NCBI GenBank assembly: GCA_902495455.1
Contig: CABUXJ010000008.1
Coordinates: 31,275-95,274 of the forward strand
Direction: 5' to 3'
Source of the DNA: an uncultured Prevotella sp.
GTDB taxonomy: Bacteria; Bacteroidota; Bacteroidia; Bacteroidales; Bacteroidaceae
Length of the DNA: 64,000 bases
A program made the translations under genes and the position numbers. A model generated the notes under the pieces. It was not told the DNA's origin. It did no database searches and saw only the letters and a program-made list of their open reading frames with translations. Shown here piece by piece: positions 54,588-63,721 of this stretch; within the stretch, counting starts at the first letter, position 1, and each line of letters begins with the position of its first letter.

Positions 54588-55712
54588 ATGAAGAAAATTT
54601 TTACTTTAGTTGCCACAGCGCTTTGCGTGGTTGGCGTCAACGCACAGGACTATCAGTACACTCTCACTGATGCAGACGAGGCTCTGACTCAGGAGCTCAT
54701 CAACACCGTAGCTGAAAATGCCGGCGGAACAAGCGCTGAAATCATTATCCCCGGAACAAAGGGCACCATTGATGTTTATGGCTTAAGCGAGGCCGGAGAG
54801 AAGACCGGAGTCAGTCTGCCCGAAGGATTCTCCCTGTCAATCAAGGGCGAGGGCGAGAAACCTACGCTCAATTTCCCGAAGAGCTTCAACCTCGAAGGCA
54901 CTCACGACTACATCCGCTTCGAGAACGTTAAGATTGCTGACGGAGGATGCCAGTATTTCATCAACCAGAGCAAACCAGCCACCGTTGGCGAGTTGTCGCT
55001 GAAAGGCATTGAAATCAACGGCATGGAGCGGTCGCTCATCCGTACTCAGGGTAGTGAAGCTATTGCTATTCAGAATATCATTGTCGACAACTGCGTCATG
55101 ACCAACATGTCGAGTGGCAACGGTTACTCCGTATTCTATTTCGGTACAGCTGACACAAACATCGGCAAACTCGACATCAAGAATACCACATTCAACACCT
55201 CTCAGCGCAGTTTCATCGAGGCTTCAAAGGCTCCTATCGCCAACGGTGTGACAATCTCTGACTGCACATTCTACAACAACGTTGCTTCAGGACGCTACTT
55301 CATGGATGCCAATGGCCAAAGCACTAACTTGACAATGACAAATGTCATCCTCGGTAAGACATTTGATGCCGAGAAATCAAGAGGTGCCCGTTCTGCCGGA
55401 ACAATGACGTTCACAAACTGCCTCCGCACTTCTGACTGCGTTTATGGCTCTAACAACATCGCCGACCTCCCCGCCGGAGAGCAGAGCTCTGCCGACATCT
55501 TCACTGATCCGGACAACGGCAACTTCACTCTGAAGATTGACACTAAGGTGGGTGACCCGCGTTGGTATAAAGGTGGTAGCGACGGCATCAGCAGCGCCGT
55601 TGTCGAGAAGGTTGCAGTTGACGCTCCCGCTTACAATCTCGCCGGTCAGAAGGTTAACGACAACTTCAAGGGCATCGTTGTGAAGAACGGCAAGAAGGTT
55701 GTCGTAAAATAA
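54588..55712 (+). CDS. Secreted beta-helix protein (DUF4957/DUF5123-like)
   Basis: 374 residues with signal peptide (VVGVNAQ). The whole body is a right-handed beta-helix aligning with the C-terminal half of the surface lipoprotein at 46666-48354. Shared blocks include VSLPEGFS, CQYFINQSKP, NTSQRSFIE, DCTFYNNVA, RTSDCVYGSN (A for T) and DIFTDPDNG. Here the N-terminal lipobox and fibronectin domains are absent. Instead a C-terminal tail (YNLAGQKVNDNFKGIVVKNG) is present, so it is probably released or held at the surface by another route. It may bind or cleave pectate; no catalytic residues are certain. It is alone between its promoter and a terminator. Confidence 0.85.
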   Translation: MKKIFTLVATALCVVGVNAQDYQYTLTDADEALTQELINTVAENAGGTSAEIIIPGTKGTIDVYGLSEAGEKTGVSLPEGFSLSIKGEGEKPTLNFPKSFNLEGTHDYIRFENVKIADGGCQYFINQSKPATVGELSLKGIEINGMERSLIRTQGSEAIAIQNIIVDNCVMTNMSSGNGYSVFYFGTADTNIGKLDIKNTTFNTSQRSFIEASKAPIANGVTISDCTFYNNVASGRYFMDANGQSTNLTMTNVILGKTFDAEKSRGARSAGTMTFTNCLRTSDCVYGSNNIADLPAGEQSSADIFTDPDNGNFTLKIDTKVGDPRWYKGGSDGISSAVVEKVAVDAPAYNLAGQKVNDNFKGIVVKNGKKVVVK

Positions 55713-55778
55713 GATACACCTTATTATATAATATACAACAGTCCACGACTAAGGGCGTTGATATTAAAGACTGGTAAA

Positions 55779-55830
55779 TGAGGAGACTGCGGCGTAAGAT
55801 TATGATTACACTGCGGTCTCCTCACTTTTT
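55779..55830 (+). terminator. Terminator after the beta-helix gene
   Basis: TGAGGAGAC (55779-55787) pairs with GTCTCCTCA (55816-55824), then CTTTTTT. Confidence 0.8.
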
Positions 55831-55898
55831 TGTGACGCGGCAATACGACTACAAACGAAATAACACTAATCAATAACCAAACCTACAAAACAGAACAA

Positions 55899-58478
55899 AT
55901 GAAGAAACGAAAGATTATCATCTCGCTTCTGATGGCATGCGCGATGCCGGCCATGAGCCAAACGCTACCCTATCAGGACGCGAGTCTCACGGCAGAGCAG
56001 CGCGCCGAAGACCTGTTGGGACGGCTGACGCTGAAAGAGAAGACCCGGCTGATGATGAACGGTTCGCCGGCCATCGCGCGGCTCGGCATACCTCAGTTTG
56101 ACTGGTGGAACGAGGCGTTGCACGGCGTCGGCCGCAACGGCTTCGCCACGGTGTTCCCCATCACCATGTGCATGGCGGCCTCGTGGGATGACGCGCTGCT
56201 GGAGCAGGTCTTCACGGCCGTGAGCGACGAGGCCCGCGTAAAGGCACGGCAGGCCAAGCAGAGCGGCAACATCAAGAAGTATCAAAGCCTGTCGTTCTGG
56301 ACGCCCAACATCAACATCTTCCGCGACCCGCGCTGGGGACGCGGACAGGAGACCTACGGTGAGGATCCATATCTGACAGAGCGCATGGGACTGGCTGTCG
56401 TGCGCGGTCTTCAGGGACCGGAGGACAGCAAATACAGGAAACTGCTGGCCTGCGCCAAACACTTCGCCGTGCATAGCGGTCCGGAGTGGAACCGCCATTC
56501 GTTCAACATCGAGAACCTGCCGGCGCGCGACCTCTGGGAGACCTATCTTCCGGCGTTCAAGGCGCTCGTGCAGAAGGGCAACGTAGCCGAAGTCATGTGC
56601 GCCTATCAGCGCATCGACGGCGAGCCGTGTTGCGGAAACACACGCTACGAGCAACAGATACTGCGCGACGAATGGGGGTTCAAGGGAATGATCGTGAGCG
56701 ACTGCGGTGCCATCGGCGACTTCTGGCAGAAAGGCAAGCACGAGGTGTCAAAGGACGCGGCATCGGCATCGGCCAAGGCCGTACGTTCGGGTACGGACGT
56801 GGAGTGCGGTGCCAACTACAACCGTCTGACTGATGCGGTCAAAGCCGGAGACGTCAGCGAGGCCGACATCGACATCTGCGTCCGCCGTCTGCTCAAGGCG
56901 CGCTTCGAACTCGGCGACTTCGATCCGGACGAACTTGTCGAATGGACAAAGATTCCGGAATCAATCGTAGCCTGTGACGCCCACAAGCGGATGGCCCTCG
57001 ACATGGCCCGCAAGGGAACCGTGCTGCTTCAGAACAGCGGCGACATCCTGCCGCTGAGCCGCGAGGACGCAAAGGACATCGTCGTCATGGGCCCCAACGC
57101 CAGCGACTCCACCATGATGTGGGGCAACTACAGCGGTTATCCGACACACACGGTGACCATCCTGCAGGGCATCCGCAACAAAATCGGCAACGTCCGCTAT
57201 ATCCCCGGATGCGGTCTGACCCGCTACGAGGTGGACGACAGCCGCTACGACATGATGGTGAGCCATGACGGCCGGAAGGGCATGAAGGCCACTTATTGGA
57301 ACAACGAGACAATGAGCGGCGAGCCGGCAGCCACGGATTATATACGCGAGCCTATCAATCTGAGCAACGGCGGTGCGACGGTATTCGCGCCGGGTGTCAA
57401 TCTCGAACACTTCTCGGCCAGATATGAGGGTACGTTCACTCCCGCCGAGGACGAGACGCTGACGCTGTCCATCGGTTGTGACGACAAGGCCCGCGTAATC
57501 CTCAACGGCGACACGGTCATCAACAAATGGAAATCACGCCACCGCATCGACTATCAGCAGGTGAAGCGCAAGTTCAAGGCCGGCGAGACCTACACCATCC
57601 AGATTGACTACGTTCAGGAGGACAACATGGCCGCCATGCAGTTTGACCTGACGAGAAAAGCCACTCCGACACGCGAGCAGCTGCTGGCCGAAGTGGGCGA
57701 CGCCAAGACCGTTATATTCGTCGGAGGCATCTCACCGCGCCTCGAAGGCGAGGAAATGAAAGTCGACGAACCGGGCTTCCGCGGCGGCGATCGCCTCAAC
57801 ATCGAACTGCCGCAGGTTCAGCGCGACATGCTCACCATGCTCCGCGAGGCCGGCAAGAAGGTCATCTTCGTCTGCTGCTCCGGCGGTGCGATGGGACTTG
57901 AACCTGAAACAGCTACGTGTGACGCCATCCTTCAGGCATGGTATGGCGGTGAACAGGGAGGTACGGCCGTGGCCGACATCCTCTTCGGCGACGTCAATCC
58001 AAGCGGCAAGCTGCCCGTGACGTTCTATAAGAATTCCGACCAGCTGCCGGACTTCGAGGACTACCGCATGGCCGGACGCACCTACCGCTACTTCACCGGC
58101 GAAGCGGCCTTCCCCTTCGGCCACGGTCTGAGCTACACGACGTTCAGCTTCGGCACTCCCAAGTATGACGCAAAGAAAGGCACGCTGAGCGTCGCCGTGA
58201 CCAACAGCGGTAAGCGTGACGGCGAGGAGGTCGTGCAAGTGTACATCCGCAACACGGCCGACACCGAAGGCCCGCTGAAGACGCTCCGCGCCTATAAGCG
58301 TGTGGCGCTGAAAGCCGGCGAGAGCACGACCGTCACCATCGACCTGCCCCGCGAGAGTTTCGAGGGCTGGGACGTGAAGACCAACACGATGCGCGTCGTT
58401 CCGGGCAAATATGAGGTTATGGTCGGCAACTCCAGTGCGGCTCAGAACCAGAAGACGATATACGTGAAAGTGAAGTAA
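55899..58478 (+). CDS. GH3 beta-glycosidase with PA14 insert (Xyl3-like)
   Basis: 859 residues with signal peptide (AMPAMSQ). The GH3 N-domain (about 25-310) has GRGQETYGEDP, ACAKHFAVHSGPEWNRHSF and the nucleophile Asp in MIVSDCGAI. The C-domain begins near 350, is interrupted by a PA14 domain (about 450-590; MKATYWNNETMSG, DDKARVILNGD), and resumes. A fibronectin-like domain ends the protein (EVVQVYIRN...LKTLRAYKRV). Size and layout match the GH3 xylosidases Xyl3A-D of Prevotella bryantii. It probably removes xylose, glucose or arabinose from pectic or xylan side chains in the periplasm. It is flanked by terminators. Confidence 0.93.
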   Translation: MKKRKIIISLLMACAMPAMSQTLPYQDASLTAEQRAEDLLGRLTLKEKTRLMMNGSPAIARLGIPQFDWWNEALHGVGRNGFATVFPITMCMAASWDDALLEQVFTAVSDEARVKARQAKQSGNIKKYQSLSFWTPNINIFRDPRWGRGQETYGEDPYLTERMGLAVVRGLQGPEDSKYRKLLACAKHFAVHSGPEWNRHSFNIENLPARDLWETYLPAFKALVQKGNVAEVMCAYQRIDGEPCCGNTRYEQQILRDEWGFKGMIVSDCGAIGDFWQKGKHEVSKDAASASAKAVRSGTDVECGANYNRLTDAVKAGDVSEADIDICVRRLLKARFELGDFDPDELVEWTKIPESIVACDAHKRMALDMARKGTVLLQNSGDILPLSREDAKDIVVMGPNASDSTMMWGNYSGYPTHTVTILQGIRNKIGNVRYIPGCGLTRYEVDDSRYDMMVSHDGRKGMKATYWNNETMSGEPAATDYIREPINLSNGGATVFAPGVNLEHFSARYEGTFTPAEDETLTLSIGCDDKARVILNGDTVINKWKSRHRIDYQQVKRKFKAGETYTIQIDYVQEDNMAAMQFDLTRKATPTREQLLAEVGDAKTVIFVGGISPRLEGEEMKVDEPGFRGGDRLNIELPQVQRDMLTMLREAGKKVIFVCCSGGAMGLEPETATCDAILQAWYGGEQGGTAVADILFGDVNPSGKLPVTFYKNSDQLPDFEDYRMAGRTYRYFTGEAAFPFGHGLSYTTFSFGTPKYDAKKGTLSVAVTNSGKRDGEEVVQVYIRNTADTEGPLKTLRAYKRVALKAGESTTVTIDLPRESFEGWDVKTNTMRVVPGKYEVMVGNSSAAQNQKTIYVKVK

Positions 58479-58519
58479 AGACACGCGCCTGACGCAACGG
58501 CGCAACGTTCTGAAAAGAC

Positions 58520-58582
58520 AATAAAGACGCGGAGACATCTGGGAAAAACGAAAATTCCATGTGTCTCCGCGTCTTTTTATTG
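58520..58582. terminator. Hairpin between convergent GH3 and hybrid-regulator genes
   Basis: AATAAAGACGCGGAGACA pairs with TGTCTCCGCGTCTTTTTATT around a ~24-nt loop; T-rich on both strands, so it can act in both directions. The GACGCGGAGACA motif links it to the 3103/8209 palindrome family. Confidence 0.8.
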
Positions 58583-58618
58583 TTCATACCGAATGGATTT
58601 ACAAGCCGGAGGAACCGA

Positions 58619-61600
58619 TCAGTTGGCCTTCTCCCTGTATTCCGACGGCGTCATGCCCGTCTCTTTCTTGAAGCATTTGCCGAAATACTTGGGATCGGAG
58701 AAGCCCACCATATATGCAATCTGCGAGAAGGTGTAGTTGCTTCCGGCGATGAGTTGCTCCGCCCGTTGCATGCGTATATGTCTGACGAAGTCGACCGGCG
58801 TCATGCCAACGATGCTCTTGATCTTCCCGTAAAACACGGAGCGTCCCAGATTGACGGCATCGGCAAGGTCCTCTATCTTCAACGACGTGTCGCTGATATG
58901 CTCCTCAAGATAGCCGAGCAACTGTTTCATCATCTCGTTGTCAGCATCTACAATCTGCGGCGCCTCCAGGCTGTATGTCTTCCGGTCCTCCGGCTTAATC
59001 TGTTCGAGATATGCCTGCTGGAGAAGATGGCGCTGGCGGATGATGTTGCTCACCCGCGACTTGAGATAGGTCGCACTAAACGGCTTCGTGATATAGTCGT
59101 CGATGCCCTCGCGCAGACCGTCGAGGCGGTCCTGAAGAGATGCTTTGGCCGAGAGCACGATGATTGGGATGTGACAGATATCCTTGTTCTGCTTGATGCG
59201 ATGGACCATCGACAAGCCGTCCATGACAGGCATCATGACGTCTGTAATGATGAAGTCAGGCATCTCCGTCTCCGCAATCTCCAGTCCGCGCTGTCCGTTT
59301 TCGGCCTCCACGACCGTATAGTCGTTTTGCAGGATGCTGACGAGGAGGTCGCGCACATCGCCATTGTCCTCCACAACGAGGATATGCTCACGCTTCCCCC
59401 TGGTCGTACCGCTTGGTGTTTCCTGCACAACGGAAGACATTTCCGGTGCGACAGACGATGTTTCCTGCGCAACGGTTTTCACCTCCGATGCCGGGACGAC
59501 GTGGTCATCACTGATATAGACCCCTTTGTCCATGTTGTAACGGAGCATCTTGTTGACCAGTTCGAGCATACGGGAGGCATTGCGCTGGACCATTTCGAGA
59601 TGGCGGCGGGCCGAGTCAGTCAGTCCGACGCTGTTGAGCACTTCGCTGACAGGTGCTCCGATGAGAGTCAGCGGCGTGCGCAGGTTGTGGCTGATCTCAG
59701 TGAAGAACTTGGTCTTCAGTTCGCTCATTTCGCGCTCCATAGCCGCCCGGCTGCGGAGATTGTATATATAGATGGCCAGACAGATCATGCCGACAAAAAG
59801 CATGGCATAGAGCAACCATGCCCAGCCGGTCTCCCAGAATGTCGGATGTGCGTAAATCTCAAGTTCGGCGACATTGTCCAACCACACTCCGTCGCAGTTG
59901 GTGCTCTTCACAAGCAGTTTGTAGCGGCCGGCGGGGAGATAGTTGAACGAGGCGCTGTTGGCCGCACCGACATAGTTCCACTTGTCGTCGACGCCATCCA
60001 GCTTGTAGGCATACTTCACCAAATATTTGTCCGAATACTCCAATGCTGCGAAATAGACCGTAAGATTGCGCCGGTCCGAAGGCACTTCGAGGACCGCCTT
60101 GTTGAGCAACGGTTCCATCTCGTTGTCCCCCTGATAGAGCACTCCGGTGAAGACAATGTTCGGCCGGCTGTCGCTCTTCTTCAGATTGGCCGGCCGGAAG
60201 GTGATGAATCCCCCGTAGACAGCCACCGATATTTCGTCCGTCACGGGATTGTGGACAGCTTTTGCTTCCGACATCTCGACATCATAGCCGATATTGCCGG
60301 GACCATATTGCAACAATGCGCCCGTCTCGGGATTGTACTGTTCGAGGCTGCTCTCACGGATAATCCATATATTGCCCCGGTTGTCCTCCGTCACCGACTG
60401 GACGATGCTCTCGTCCGGACGCACTTTCGTGAGGTTGCGGAAACGCAGGTTGTCCTCACTGACCCGGTCGGAGACCAACTCCTGGACGCCACCGCCCATC
60501 GTAGCCACCATGATCCGGCCGCTGCGCGTCACGAGCGTTTGCTGCACGTCGGTGGCCATGAGGCTCGCTGTGTCACCGACCACATGGACAGACGTATGGA
60601 AACGAATCTTGTCCGGAGAGGCAAAATCGTCGGAGAAAGTGATCAGGCCGCTACTCGTGGACAGGATGATCGAACCGCGGTTGTCGTGCGTCACACGGCG
60701 TATCTTGCCGAAATAGAGACTGTCGGGATACTGCTTCATCTCGTTGTGACAGTTGATGAAACGGATTTTGCCGTCCCGGCGCTCGTCGACAAGATTGATG
60801 CCGCCCTCAAACGTGGCCACCCACATTCGTCCGCGTCGGTCGATGTCGATGTCGTAGATGTCGTCGTGACTGAGCGAATAGCTGTCGGCGGGATTGTTGA
60901 CATAATGTGTCACGCCGCCCTCGGGCCCGATGACAAATAGTCCCTCACCTTTCGTTCCCACCCAGACACGCCCGCGGGAGTCTTCACGCAGGGCATAGAT
61001 ACGGTTGGCAAAAGCGGTCGGTGCCATCTGCAGACGGCCCTCCTTGTTGACATATCCGACGAGGCGGTCACCTTCGTAGACGGCTATACGGCCGTTGTAA
61101 GTTCCCGCCCATGTGCGTCCGTGACGGTCGACGAGCAACGAGCGGACATCCTCCTGCGGCGCCACGGTGATGTTGCGGAAGTGGTGATACTTGAAGTTGA
61201 CGATGGTTGCGTCGCGCATACCCGTGAACCACAGATTCCTCTCCGCGTCGATGAAACACTTGTTCATCGTCGACTGGACGACACCCATACCGTCCTGCGA
61301 CTTGAGGACATACGGCACGAGCCGCATGGTCGTTTCGTCATAATAGCTGAACGTGCCACCGGTCGGAACGGTCCAGACCGTCCCATACCTGTCCTCAAGG
61401 AAAAAGGGACGGTCGCTCGTGGTTGCCAACATCGCGTTTGACGCCCGCGCCATGAGCCTCCGTGTCTCTCCGGTCTTCGTGTCTGTCATGACTATACCCT
61501 CGCCGTCGGTGAAAGCCCATATCCGTCGGCGGCTGTCGGCGTAGACTTCACGCACCGCCGATGACGATTCGCCGGGCACGGCCATCGGCCATGTCTTTGT

Positions 61601-62455
61601 CGTCATCCGGCCGCCGGCAATTCTGACGGCCACCACCCCAGCGTCGGTGGCGAGCAGAACAGATGAAGAATCCAACGGAGTGATGTCGCTGATGCGGCGC
61701 ACACCCGACGGCATTGCCAACTGACGCAGCGTCTTGGCGCCACGGGCACAGGTGTAGACGCGGCCGTCAGGCGAGGCGAGCAGTACGGTACGATCCAGCT
61801 GACCGAAATATTCAAATGGGATGTCGCTCCGCAGACTGCCGTCGGCTATGAACACGCCGCGGTCATCAAAGACCCACTCGCGGCCTTCGGAGTCAAGCTC
61901 GATTTTTTTCAGATTATTGCTGCGCAGATTGCCTGCTTCCTTGGAAAACATCTCTATCCCGCGGCCTTCTTCCACGCCGACATCGTCGATGCGGAAGTTT
62001 GCCCCGCCCTTGCTGCTGACAATCCACGTCTTGCCGTTGGCCAGCGAGTAGATACCGCGCCCGACCACGGTCTCGCCAAACTGGCGGCGTATCATCTCAC
62101 TGACGTTGACAAAGCGGCAGGTTCGTGTGTCAAAAAGATATATGTGGCGGTCGTAGGTGCAACACCAAATGTTGCCCGTGACACTGGGGCGGATGAGAAA
62201 GATACGGTTGGTCGTGAGAACCTCGTTCACTCCGGGCTGGTTGCGGAACGTAGCAAAACGATAGCCGTCATAACAGCACAGGCCGTTCCACGTCGAGCAC
62301 CACATCAGCCCGTCCGGCGTCTGGTCAAAACGGGATATGGAACTTGCGGCAAGCCCGTCACGCAGCGTGAAACGCCGCACGTCGCAGTAGGGTTGAGCCA
62401 ATATCGCGGTAACTGTCAGTAAGGTCAGTAGCAGTATGTTCAGTCGCTTTATCAT
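58619..62455 (-). CDS. Hybrid two-component regulator lacking the ATPase domain
   Basis: 1278 residues from the ATG at 62455 (MIKRLNILLLTLLTVTAILA signal/anchor). Residues about 20-780 are two-component-regulator propeller repeats (for example DSRGRVWVGTKGEGLFVIG). Y_Y_Y domain about 785-865; membrane helix about 877-898. HisKA about 910-974, phospho-acceptor His about 923 in EISHNLRTPLTL. Receiver about 1023-1140 (ILVVEDN, phospho-acceptor Asp about 1072 in IITDVMMP, Lys in YITKPF). AraC-type helix-turn-helix about 1190-1278. Between HisKA and receiver only 48 residues remain (VAQETSSVAPEMSSVVQETP), and no N, G1 or G2 box of the ATP-binding domain is found. It should sense periplasmic pectic oligomers and activate the neighbouring genes; how it is phosphorylated is unclear. 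Confidence 0.92.
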   Translation of the reverse strand: MIKRLNILLLTLLTVTAILAQPYCDVRRFTLRDGLAASSISRFDQTPDGLMWCSTWNGLCCYDGYRFATFRNQPGVNEVLTTNRIFLIRPSVTGNIWCCTYDRHIYLFDTRTCRFVNVSEMIRRQFGETVVGRGIYSLANGKTWIVSSKGGANFRIDDVGVEEGRGIEMFSKEAGNLRSNNLKKIELDSEGREWVFDDRGVFIADGSLRSDIPFEYFGQLDRTVLLASPDGRVYTCARGAKTLRQLAMPSGVRRISDITPLDSSSVLLATDAGVVAVRIAGGRMTTKTWPMAVPGESSSAVREVYADSRRRIWAFTDGEGIVMTDTKTGETRRLMARASNAMLATTSDRPFFLEDRYGTVWTVPTGGTFSYYDETTMRLVPYVLKSQDGMGVVQSTMNKCFIDAERNLWFTGMRDATIVNFKYHHFRNITVAPQEDVRSLLVDRHGRTWAGTYNGRIAVYEGDRLVGYVNKEGRLQMAPTAFANRIYALREDSRGRVWVGTKGEGLFVIGPEGGVTHYVNNPADSYSLSHDDIYDIDIDRRGRMWVATFEGGINLVDERRDGKIRFINCHNEMKQYPDSLYFGKIRRVTHDNRGSIILSTSSGLITFSDDFASPDKIRFHTSVHVVGDTASLMATDVQQTLVTRSGRIMVATMGGGVQELVSDRVSEDNLRFRNLTKVRPDESIVQSVTEDNRGNIWIIRESSLEQYNPETGALLQYGPGNIGYDVEMSEAKAVHNPVTDEISVAVYGGFITFRPANLKKSDSRPNIVFTGVLYQGDNEMEPLLNKAVLEVPSDRRNLTVYFAALEYSDKYLVKYAYKLDGVDDKWNYVGAANSASFNYLPAGRYKLLVKSTNCDGVWLDNVAELEIYAHPTFWETGWAWLLYAMLFVGMICLAIYIYNLRSRAAMEREMSELKTKFFTEISHNLRTPLTLIGAPVSEVLNSVGLTDSARRHLEMVQRNASRMLELVNKMLRYNMDKGVYISDDHVVPASEVKTVAQETSSVAPEMSSVVQETPSGTTRGKREHILVVEDNGDVRDLLVSILQNDYTVVEAENGQRGLEIAETEMPDFIITDVMMPVMDGLSMVHRIKQNKDICHIPIIVLSAKASLQDRLDGLREGIDDYITKPFSATYLKSRVSNIIRQRHLLQQAYLEQIKPEDRKTYSLEAPQIVDADNEMMKQLLGYLEEHISDTSLKIEDLADAVNLGRSVFYGKIKSIVGMTPVDFVRHIRMQRAEQLIAGSNYTFSQIAYMVGFSDPKYFGKCFKKETGMTPSEYREKAN

Positions 62456-62484
62456 GTCAAAGTCTGATTGATATAGTATTCTTG

Positions 62485-62512
62485 CAAAAGTACACAAAAT
62501 CTATGTAAAAGC
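62485..62512 (-). promoter_or_regulatory. Promoter of the hybrid regulator (28-bp sequence shared with 63807-63834)
   Basis: Minus strand ends TTTTGTG then TACTTTTG (62492-62485). All 28 bp, starting GCTTTTACATAGATTTTGTG, are identical to the sequence upstream of the DUF1016 nuclease gene. A TTTC about 21 bp upstream is a weak -33. Confidence 0.65.
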
Positions 62513-62650
62513 CGAAAAGGGAAGAGGAAATATCGTCCTTTGATGGAATATAGATTCAAATATAGATTCAAATTATAGATTCAAGATAGGAGATGCGACG
62601 CTTCTGTCCCGAATCAATATTTTCTTGATGAAAACCGGCCGCCATAGGTC

Positions 62651-63721
62651 TTATTGGTTCATTAGGTTGAAATTTTCGCGGGTACGTTCAATCTCACGCT
62701 TCAATTCTTCCTCTGTCGGCATTATCAACTTATACTGCGGTGAGAAAACGCCTATATCGTTCCGGCCGCCGAGCGTATATCTTACCACAGAGTCGTTCTT
62801 TTCGGAGCACAAGACTATGCCGACTGTCGGATTGTCAGCTTCGGTACATACATCCATATTATAGTAATTGACATAAAGCTGCATCTGACCGATGTCGGAA
62901 TAACCGGCACTGTGCATTTTCAGGTCGATTATGACATAACACCGGGCTGGAATGTTATAAAACACAAGGTCCGGATAGAAGTGCTGACCGTCAATGGTGA
63001 TACGCTTCTGCCTCCCGACAAACGCAAATCCCCGCCCCAGTTCGAGCAGAAACTGCTCCAAATGGGATATGATTGCAGCCTCAAGCTCCGATTCCTGCAA
63101 GGCGGCATCCGGCTTCACGTCAAGAAACTCAAGAATGAACGGGTCATGAATCAAAGCCATCGGATCGTATTTATCCGGTTTCACCGGCTGGTTGGCTTTC
63201 AGCAATTTTCTGGTTTCTTCATGGTCGCGATGCGTAGAAAGCAGCCTCTCGTAGTGCTGAGTGGCAATCTGACGCTCAAGCTCCCTGACACTCCAGCATC
63301 CCTTTGCCGCTTCCTCAGCATAATAAGCGCGGGCTTTATCGTTGCCAACCCTGATGAGATGCCGATAATGCGTCCAACTCAATTCGCCACTCAGTGAGTG
63401 GCAATTTGGAAATATCTGGTAAAACTGCCGCATTGTACGCAGATTTGAGCGTGTAAAACCTTTGCCAAAATCAGCTGTCAACCTTTCGGCAAGCCGGTCA
63501 ATGAGATTTTCTCCATAGGCAGCCTTATGTTCGCCACCCTGTGCGTCGACTATAAGTTTGCCAACACCCCAGTAAGCCCTGACCATTGCGGTGTTGACGG
63601 CAACAACGGAGGTGGTTCTGGCCGAGATCAGCACACTTTTGATGTCGGCGTAAAGAGCTTCATAAAACTTATTATTCATTATATCTGTCATGGTGTATTC
63701 GTTTATACAATGGTTATTCAT
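62651..63721 (-). CDS. DUF1016 (YhcG-like) PD-(D/E)XK nuclease-family protein
   Basis: 356 residues from 63721; ATGs at 63691 and 63679 (MTDIM, MNNKF) are alternatives, and the family usually starts near MNNKFYEAL. The DUF1016 N-terminal domain covers about 20-170 (VVAVNTAMVRAYWGVGKLIV, GFTRSNLRTMRQFYQIFP, LSWTHYRHLIRV). The C-terminal PD-(D/E)XK domain covers about 195-340 (HFYPDLVFYN...YVIIDLKM with the D and D-x-K residues, then DIGQMQLYVNYY). Members are found near restriction-modification and mobile regions and are presumed nucleases; the role is not settled. It is monocistronic, with a promoter at 63807. Confidence 0.88.
   Translation of the reverse strand: MNNHCINEYTMTDIMNNKFYEALYADIKSVLISARTTSVVAVNTAMVRAYWGVGKLIVDAQGGEHKAAYGENLIDRLAERLTADFGKGFTRSNLRTMRQFYQIFPNCHSLSGELSWTHYRHLIRVGNDKARAYYAEEAAKGCWSVRELERQIATQHYERLLSTHRDHEETRKLLKANQPVKPDKYDPMALIHDPFILEFLDVKPDAALQESELEAAIISHLEQFLLELGRGFAFVGRQKRITIDGQHFYPDLVFYNIPARCYVIIDLKMHSAGYSDIGQMQLYVNYYNMDVCTEADNPTVGIVLCSEKNDSVVRYTLGGRNDIGVFSPQYKLIMPTEEELKREIERTRENFNLMNQ

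Noticed and set aside
58559..60940. A 793-codon open frame on the plus strand antisense to the hybrid regulator
   Set aside because: It has no recognisable domain and a His/Asp/Val-rich composition typical of shadow frames in GC-rich genes; the minus strand carries clear HisKA, receiver and AraC motifs.
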